From Verrucomicrobiota bacterium (GTDB lineage Bacteria > Verrucomicrobiota > Kiritimatiellia > CAIQIC01): DNA of 55,331 bases. The stretch covers positions 1-55,331 of the forward strand of contig SCQF01000005.1 of assembly GCA_004321905.1 (NCBI GenBank), read 5' to 3'. Shown here in pieces: positions 50,375 through 55,331 of this stretch (position 1 is its first letter; each line of letters begins with the position of its first letter). The notes beneath the pieces were generated by a model, which was not told where the DNA came from, did not search any database, and worked only from the letters and a program-made list of their open reading frames with translations. A program made the position numbers and the translations under genes.

Positions 50375-53300
50375 TCAAGGTTGGTTCATGCCGCGCAGAA
50401 TCCAGCCGGACAGCGGGCCGGTGATCGTGTGCCAGTCTATGGGATTGCCGTTGGCGTCCAAATCCCAGATGCCGGCCATGCCGCCATCGCCGGCCTGGAG
50501 CAACATGTAATCGGGCGTCATCGAACGCAGAATCCAGCCGGCGGGCAGCACGGCGGAGATGGCGGTCACCGCACTGACGTTGTTCGAACCGTCAAGCGTC
50601 CAGTAACTGCCGATGGTGCCCGCTTGCACGAGAACTTTATTGCCGCAGAGCGCGCGAGCTATCAGGCCCGGACTCAGGGTGGCGGCCAACGCATTCCACG
50701 TTGCGGGTGTGTTGTTGGTGCCGAGCGTCCAGCATCCCACCATGCCGCCATCGCCGGCTTGGAGCAGGACGCGATTGCCATCGAGGTCGCGCGCAATCCA
50801 GCCGGGCAACACGCCGCTGACCAGCCACCAGTTCGTGGGCGCACCGCTGCTGTTGAGCTCCCACAGGCCGATCATGCCGCCGGTGCCCTGTTGCAACAGT
50901 ACGCGATGTTGGTTGATCGCGCGGAGCACCCAGCCGCCACCCAGCGCGCCGGTGACCGGTGACCATGTGGCCGGTAGATAATTGGTTCCTAAAGTCCAGA
51001 TGCCGGCCATGCCGCCATTGCCCGCTTGCAAGAGCACCGCGGTCGGCGCGGCTGCGAAGTTGGCCGTCAGGTTGGTGCCTGCCGCGCCCAGAACGATGCT
51101 ACGGACGCGGTTAGTGTCGCCATCGCTCCAATTCAGGAAGCGCCAACCCATAGTGGGCCGTGTGCCGATGGAGGCCGCAAAGCCCACCGCCCGCAAGCCG
51201 CCGCCGCTCACATTGCCGGCGTTGGCGGGGCTGGCTTGCAGTGCCAGCATGGCCGTCGGCGTGAAATTGGCGGTGTAAGTTGCGCCGCCCGTGGTCACGA
51301 TCACGGTTCGCGGATTGTTCGTGGAACCGTCGCTCCAACTCGTGAATATCCAACCATTGGAAGCCACGGCGGTCAACACTTGGCTGCTGCCGATGATGAA
51401 GGTTCCGCTGCCGGTGACGCGGCCGCCGACGTTGGTATTCACGGAGGTGCCGATCACTGCGGTGGGGGCAAAGTTCGCCGTATAGGTGATGTTCGTCATG
51501 GGTACGGGGACGGAACGGACGGCGTTGGTGTTGCCATCGTTCCATTGCGTGAACGCCCAACCGTTGGAAGCCGTTGCGGAAAGTTGCGCGAGGGTGTCGG
51601 AGGCATAGCTGCCGCTACCGCCCGCATAGCCGGCGTTGGTCGGGCTGGCAAGCGCGCTTATCGTGACGATCTTGGAAAAAAGGGCTGTATAGGTGGCACC
51701 GCCCGCGGGCACGACCACCATCCGCGGGTTATTGATGACGCCGTCGTTCCAGCGCGCGAACACCCAGCCGTTCGATGCGGTGGCCGTGATCGTTGCGTTG
51801 GCCCCGACATAAAGCATGCCGCCACCCGTGACCGAGCCGCCGATGTTGGTGCTGCCGACCACCGTCAACGTCGCCGGGAGCGCGTGATCCATGCTGCGGA
51901 TGATCCAGCCTGGTAACGCTTGCGTGAGTTCATGCCAAGCCATGGGTTGGCCGGTGGCGTCCAAATCCCAGATACCCGCCATGCCGCCATCGCCGGCCTG
52001 GAGCAACATGTAATCGGGCGTCATGGAACGCAGAATCCATCCGGCGGGTAACGCGGCGTTGATCGGCGTCCAAGCGGTGACGCGATTGGCGCTGTTCAAG
52101 GTCCAGAAGCCGATCGTTGTGCTTGTATTGAACTGCACTAGAATCCGGTTGTCGCGCAAGGCGCGGGCGATGAGGCCCGTCGTGGGGTCGGCAATCGCGC
52201 TCCACGCCGCCGGTGTATTGCTGACGCTCAATGTCCAGATGCCAACCATGCCGCCATCGCCCGCCTGGAGGAGTACGCGGTTGCCGTCGAAATCGCGCGC
52301 GATCCAAGCGGGTATGGCGGCGCTGACATTCCACATTTTGCTCGGTACGCCATTGGTCAACTCCCAGATGTTGATCGCTCCACCGACGCCTTGCTGCAAT
52401 AAAATACGATTTTGATTTATGGCACGCAGCACCCAGCCGTCGCCCATCGCGCCAGTGATTTGCGTCCACGTCGCCGGCAGATAGTCTGCGCCCAGAGTCC
52501 AGCGTCCGCCCATGCCGCCATCACCGGCTTGGAGCAAGATGGACATCGGGGCCACCATGAAATTAGCGGTCAAGTTGCCGCCCGCTGCTCCGAGGGTAAT
52601 GGTTCGGAAGCGGTTCGTGTTGCCATCGCTCCAATTTAGAAAACGCCAGCCCATCGTCGGCTGGGCGATGATGGTGATCGGAACACCCACTGGGCGAAGG
52701 CCGCCGCCGATCATATTGCCACCGTTGGCGGGATTGGCCTGTAACGTCAGCGTGGTCGCCGGCGCAAAGTTGGCGGTATAGGTCGCCGCGCCCGCCCCGA
52801 CCACGATGGTGCGCGGATTGTTTGCCACGCCATCATTCCAACCGGTAAACACCCAGCCGTTGTTGGCCTGCGCACTGATTTGCCGTTGCGTGCCCACCAG
52901 ATAGGTGCCACCGCCGGCGACCGTTCCACCGGCGGCGGGACTGGCTTGGACGGTAACCGTCGCGCTGGGGTCGGTATAAATGATGTCAATGTTGCTGCCT
53001 GCGCCCCACGTCAGGCATTGTGGCGCGGCGGCGTGAATGGCGATTTTGAAACGGCCGCCGGTGTACTGCTTTAGCTTGCCGGCCATCTGATTGAGATAGT
53101 CCGGTGTCCACGCGGAAGAAATCTGTTGATTGCGATCAATATACAAACCCAGGCAAACGATGAACTGTCCCGCTGGTGCCCAGTTGATACTGTTGGCAAA
53201 CCAGCGCAGATAGTCTTCGTGCAATCCAAACTCGCCCGCGAAAGAATCCTGTACGTTGAACAGCACCGGAATTTGCGTAGTCACGCCCACGCTGTTGCAG

Positions 53301-53689
53301 CGCTTGACCCAGTCGTCGGTGCGATGACCGTCTACCGGACTGGGCGTTCCGAGCATATACATCCCCAACACCACATTCCCGCCCAGCCACAAATTCCAGC
53401 CATCACGGGAGTCTTGTAAGGGATAAACGATGGCAGTGGCGCCGCGGGTTTGTAATCCGCCGAGAAAGGAATCGCGGTAGGCGTCTTCGCCGGCATAACT
53501 GTGCTTGCACCACTGCCACGCGATCAAGCTGCCATCCAAACCAATCGGTCCCGTGGCGGCGCGCGCCACTTCCGCACACAAGGCCAAGAAAAACAAAAAC
53601 CATCCAAGCCCAGACGGCTTGTTTTGCCTGCGCCCAACCGCGGCGCGGACTGCGTTTTGCGGGGTTTCCCCGGCTTCTCTTTTTGCCAT
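50375..53689 (-). CDS. large secreted repeat protein (InlB-like and LLQAGDGG-type repeats)
   Basis: 1104 residues from MAKREAGE; an upstream Met is rejected because it crosses the promoter side. The signal/anchor GWFLFFLALCAEVARA ends near residue 45. Residues 46-245 form a unique N-terminal domain (DGWNLWLGGNVVLGMYMLG). Then come two InlB B-like repeats of about 68 residues (NNGWVFTGWNDG), five units of about 43 residues (LLQAGDGGMxGIWTL), four more InlB-like repeats, and five more LLQAGDGG units. The second half therefore repeats the first in order. A cell-surface adhesin or binding protein is likely. No catalytic domain was found. Confidence 0.72.
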   Translation of the reverse strand: MAKREAGETPQNAVRAAVGRRQNKPSGLGWFLFFLALCAEVARAATGPIGLDGSLIAWQWCKHSYAGEDAYRDSFLGGLQTRGATAIVYPLQDSRDGWNLWLGGNVVLGMYMLGTPSPVDGHRTDDWVKRCNSVGVTTQIPVLFNVQDSFAGEFGLHEDYLRWFANSINWAPAGQFIVCLGLYIDRNQQISSAWTPDYLNQMAGKLKQYTGGRFKIAIHAAAPQCLTWGAGSNIDIIYTDPSATVTVQASPAAGGTVAGGGTYLVGTQRQISAQANNGWVFTGWNDGVANNPRTIVVGAGAATYTANFAPATTLTLQANPANGGNMIGGGLRPVGVPITIIAQPTMGWRFLNWSDGNTNRFRTITLGAAGGNLTANFMVAPMSILLQAGDGGMGGRWTLGADYLPATWTQITGAMGDGWVLRAINQNRILLQQGVGGAINIWELTNGVPSKMWNVSAAIPAWIARDFDGNRVLLQAGDGGMVGIWTLSVSNTPAAWSAIADPTTGLIARALRDNRILVQFNTSTTIGFWTLNSANRVTAWTPINAALPAGWILRSMTPDYMLLQAGDGGMAGIWDLDATGQPMAWHELTQALPGWIIRSMDHALPATLTVVGSTNIGGSVTGGGMLYVGANATITATASNGWVFARWNDGVINNPRMVVVPAGGATYTALFSKIVTISALASPTNAGYAGGSGSYASDTLAQLSATASNGWAFTQWNDGNTNAVRSVPVPMTNITYTANFAPTAVIGTSVNTNVGGRVTGSGTFIIGSSQVLTAVASNGWIFTSWSDGSTNNPRTVIVTTGGATYTANFTPTAMLALQASPANAGNVSGGGLRAVGFAASIGTRPTMGWRFLNWSDGDTNRVRSIVLGAAGTNLTANFAAAPTAVLLQAGNGGMAGIWTLGTNYLPATWSPVTGALGGGWVLRAINQHRVLLQQGTGGMIGLWELNSSGAPTNWWLVSGVLPGWIARDLDGNRVLLQAGDGGMVGCWTLGTNNTPATWNALAATLSPGLIARALCGNKVLVQAGTIGSYWTLDGSNNVSAVTAISAVLPAGWILRSMTPDYMLLQAGDGGMAGIWDLDANGNPIDWHTITGPLSGWILRGMNQP

Positions 53690-53760
53690 GATATTTCGGT
53701 CCGTGTCTTTCCGCCCAAATTGTAGGGAATAGCCGAAGGGTGTCAATCTCGCCGTGCATG

Positions 53761-53809
53761 TTTCCAAGGTTTGGAAAAACCGGTGTTTCCATTTTCCAAG
53801 GCTTGGAAA
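53761..53809. repeat. palindrome copies 17 and 18, divergent region
   Basis: TTTCCAAGGTTTGGAAAAA at 53761-53779 and TTTTCCAAGGCTTGGAAA at 53792-53809 lie between divergent genes, so no gene ends here. Confidence 0.85.
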
Positions 53810-53960
53810 GTGGCCGCAAGCTCCATCGTCATGGCAGCGAGGCGTAACTCGAAAATTTTGCGGCTGTCCTGGCTAATCGCTTTCCCGCCTGCTTATCCTG
53901 GGGCGCCCCTGATTATTTTTCGCTCTCAAACAGGTTCACACTACGCTAAAATAACTCGCG

Positions 53961-55103
53961 ATGAAAACATTCCTTGGCATTGGGTTGGGTCCGATTCAAA
54001 CCAGTATTTTCCTCGACGGCGCTTTTCGCGGCGGATTTGACCGCTTGGTGATCGCCGACGTGGACGCCGCGTTGGTCGCCGCGTTGCGCAAAAGCAACGG
54101 AACGCTTCAGATCAACACCGCGTCGCGCACGTCCGTAACCTCGCAAACCATCACCGGGGTGGAAATATTCAACCCGATCGTTCCGGCTGATCGGGAGCCG
54201 TTGATCGCGGCGGCGGCCGAAGCCAGCGAGATCGCCACGGCGCTGCCCAGTATTGTCTTCTACAAACATATTCAGGACTGGTTGCGCACAGGCTTTCAGC
54301 GTGCGCCGGACCAGCGGCGGTTTGTCTACGCGGCGGAGAATCACAATCACGCCGCCGAAGCGTTGGAAGCTGCGGTTGGTTCCTTTTCTGCCACGCACTA
54401 CCTGAACACGGTGATTGGGAAAATGAGCGGGGTGTTTCCCGCCGCGGAATGTGCCCGGCGTAAAATGCCCACGCTTACGCCGGTGGCCGATCGCGGACAC
54501 TTGGTCGAGGAGTTCAACCGGATTCTGATTCAGTCCTGCGCGGGGATCGAAGAGCGGCGGGTTCAAAACCTGATGGCCAAGTCCGATTTACTGCCTTTCG
54601 AGGAGGCGAAACTCTACGGTCACAATGCGCTGCATCTCTGGCTCGGCTTACATGCGCAGCAGCGCGGTTTGCAACTGATGGACGAAATCGCCGCAGACCC
54701 GGGCCTGCTGGCCCGGGCGCGTATCGCGTTTGTTCAGGAAATCGGCGTGGCGTTGTGCAAGAAGCGGGCTGGGGTGGACGAACTCTTCACGCCCACCGGC
54801 TTCGCCGCCTATGCCGATGATCTGCTCCAGCGAATGGTCAACCCTTTTTTGACGGATCGCGTAGACCGTGTTTGCCGCGATCTGGAACGCAAGTTGAGTT
54901 GGGACGACCGGATGATCGGCGCGGTTCGGCTCGTTTTGAGTCAGGGGCTTGCGCCAACGGTGTTGGCCGAAGGCGTTGTATTGGCTGCACGTACACTGTT
55001 TGGCGAAGATCGCCGGCAAATTCGCACCGGCTTCGAAAAGTTGTGGGGGAAATGGGACGCTGAGGCGACTACGGTCTGGGAGCAGTTTGCCCTTCGTCTC
55101 TAG
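53961..55103 (+). CDS. mannitol dehydrogenase family protein (MtlD-like)
   Basis: 380 residues of the polyol-specific long-chain dehydrogenase family. The N-terminal Rossmann loop is GIGLGPIQTS (6-15), a variant of GxGxxG. The NAD-domain motif YAAENHNHAAEAL is at 123-135. The catalytic K-x4-N-x2-H motif is intact (K217, N222, H225 in KLYGHNALH). It probably oxidises a hexitol or hexitol phosphate with NAD. Length matches mannitol-1-phosphate 5-dehydrogenase (about 380). It stands alone; no mannitol PTS genes are nearby. Confidence 0.75.
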   Translation: MKTFLGIGLGPIQTSIFLDGAFRGGFDRLVIADVDAALVAALRKSNGTLQINTASRTSVTSQTITGVEIFNPIVPADREPLIAAAAEASEIATALPSIVFYKHIQDWLRTGFQRAPDQRRFVYAAENHNHAAEALEAAVGSFSATHYLNTVIGKMSGVFPAAECARRKMPTLTPVADRGHLVEEFNRILIQSCAGIEERRVQNLMAKSDLLPFEEAKLYGHNALHLWLGLHAQQRGLQLMDEIAADPGLLARARIAFVQEIGVALCKKRAGVDELFTPTGFAAYADDLLQRMVNPFLTDRVDRVCRDLERKLSWDDRMIGAVRLVLSQGLAPTVLAEGVVLAARTLFGEDRRQIRTGFEKLWGKWDAEATTVWEQFALRL

Positions 55104-55209
55104 CAATGGAGTCAAGATTTAGGTGCCAGCGCGAGCAGCTGACCGCAATAGGTCATGGGCCGAAATCCGCCAGCAGCCACCTGGAAAGTGCGAAAGAAAG
55201 CGTACGTTA
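55104..55209. other. short non-coding stretch next to a broken IS
   Basis: About 106 bases with no gene and no palindrome. Its sequence replaces the expected continuation of the broken orfA next to it and is likely the deletion junction. Confidence 0.4.
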
Positions 55210-55331
55210 TCAATATGTTGCCTCGGTGATGGCGAGTTGCCGACAAACCTCCGGTACAGCCTTACCCCGTCCGAGTTCGACGTCCGCCTCCCGCAGCTTC
55301 AGGATGATTTCTTCCGCTTTATATCGTTTAA
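55210..55331 (-). pseudogene. truncated IS3-family transposase OrfA, window edge
   Basis: On the minus strand the frame reads KRYKAEEIILKLREADVELG and continues PEVCRQLAITEATY before a TGA at 55210. This is the first 40 residues or so of another IS3-type OrfA (a different subgroup from the one at 520), broken after the recognition helix. The start codon lies beyond the window. Confidence 0.75.

Noticed and set aside
2736..53809. Scattered TTCCAAGG/CTTGGAA repeats as a CRISPR array
   Set aside because: Copies are palindromic, dispersed over 50 kb and not separated by uniform spacers; no cas genes are present.
1..55331. tRNA or rRNA genes
   Set aside because: Scanning the longer intergenic regions for T-loop motifs and cloverleaf pairing found none.

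Overview
The window is a GC-rich, gene-dense bacterial chromosome segment. It shows no rRNA, tRNA or CRISPR array. The RHS fragment, the lipoproteins and secreted proteins with InlB-like repeats, two GH78-type rhamnosidases, an SGNH hydrolase and a pervasive 19-bp palindrome (TTTTCCAAGNCTTGGAAAA) suggest a member of the PVC group, probably Verrucomicrobiota or Kiritimatiellota. That placement is an inference from style and gene content; no marker gene was compared.

Layout. 1-663: decayed mobile DNA (an RHS tail and a truncated IS3-type orfA). 756-2729: a GmhB-like phosphatase and an MFS transporter. 2789-9509 (minus strand): the information-processing operon nusA-infB-rbfA-truB-ribF-tsaE-tsaB, read from its own promoter through a leader that contains an intrinsic terminator. 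9800-13221 (plus): a divergent EF-G-like GTPase, yebC and ruvC. 13288-15498: a lipoprotein and a convergent multi-span glycosyltransferase-like protein. 15619-17863: ackA-pta. 18015-28668: a translationally coupled operon for a membrane complex of the hydrogenase-4/complex I type. Its large subunit lacks the NiFe-binding cysteines, so it is best read as an Ehr-type (energy-converting hydrogenase-related) complex. A two-gene module is present twice in tandem in this operon: a DNA-binding/PTS-EIIA fusion protein followed by a HyfB-like proton-channel subunit. 28841-31368: rpsO-pnp. 31448-33134: a small protein, an AbiEii-like nucleotidyltransferase and endonuclease III. 33165-37470 (minus): hom, lysC and cimA (aspartate family and citramalate route to isoleucine). 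37471-37928: an apparently non-coding stretch ending in a strong plus-strand terminator. 37929-41730 (minus): pyrH, frr and a GH78-like enzyme.

41792-48840 looks like an insertion. A decayed copy of the 3' end of an FkbM methyltransferase gene (41792-41944) and the intact gene (48692-49582) lie in the same orientation on either side of a secreted carbohydrate-degrading cassette (GH78, GH43/32-like propeller, SGNH hydrolase). The palindrome is absent from that cassette. 49579-53689 (minus): an endonuclease/exonuclease/phosphatase-family protein and a 1104-residue secreted protein built from two kinds of internal repeat. 53961-55103: a mannitol-dehydrogenase-family protein. 55210-55331: a second broken IS3-type orfA at the window edge.

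The most interesting elements are the Ehr-like operon with its duplicated regulator/antiporter module, the 19-bp palindrome (18 intergenic copies plus one inside a gene), the nusA leader with a terminator nested inside a second helix, the duplicated fkbM 3' end around the glycosidase cassette, and the orphan structured locus at 37.6-37.9 kb.
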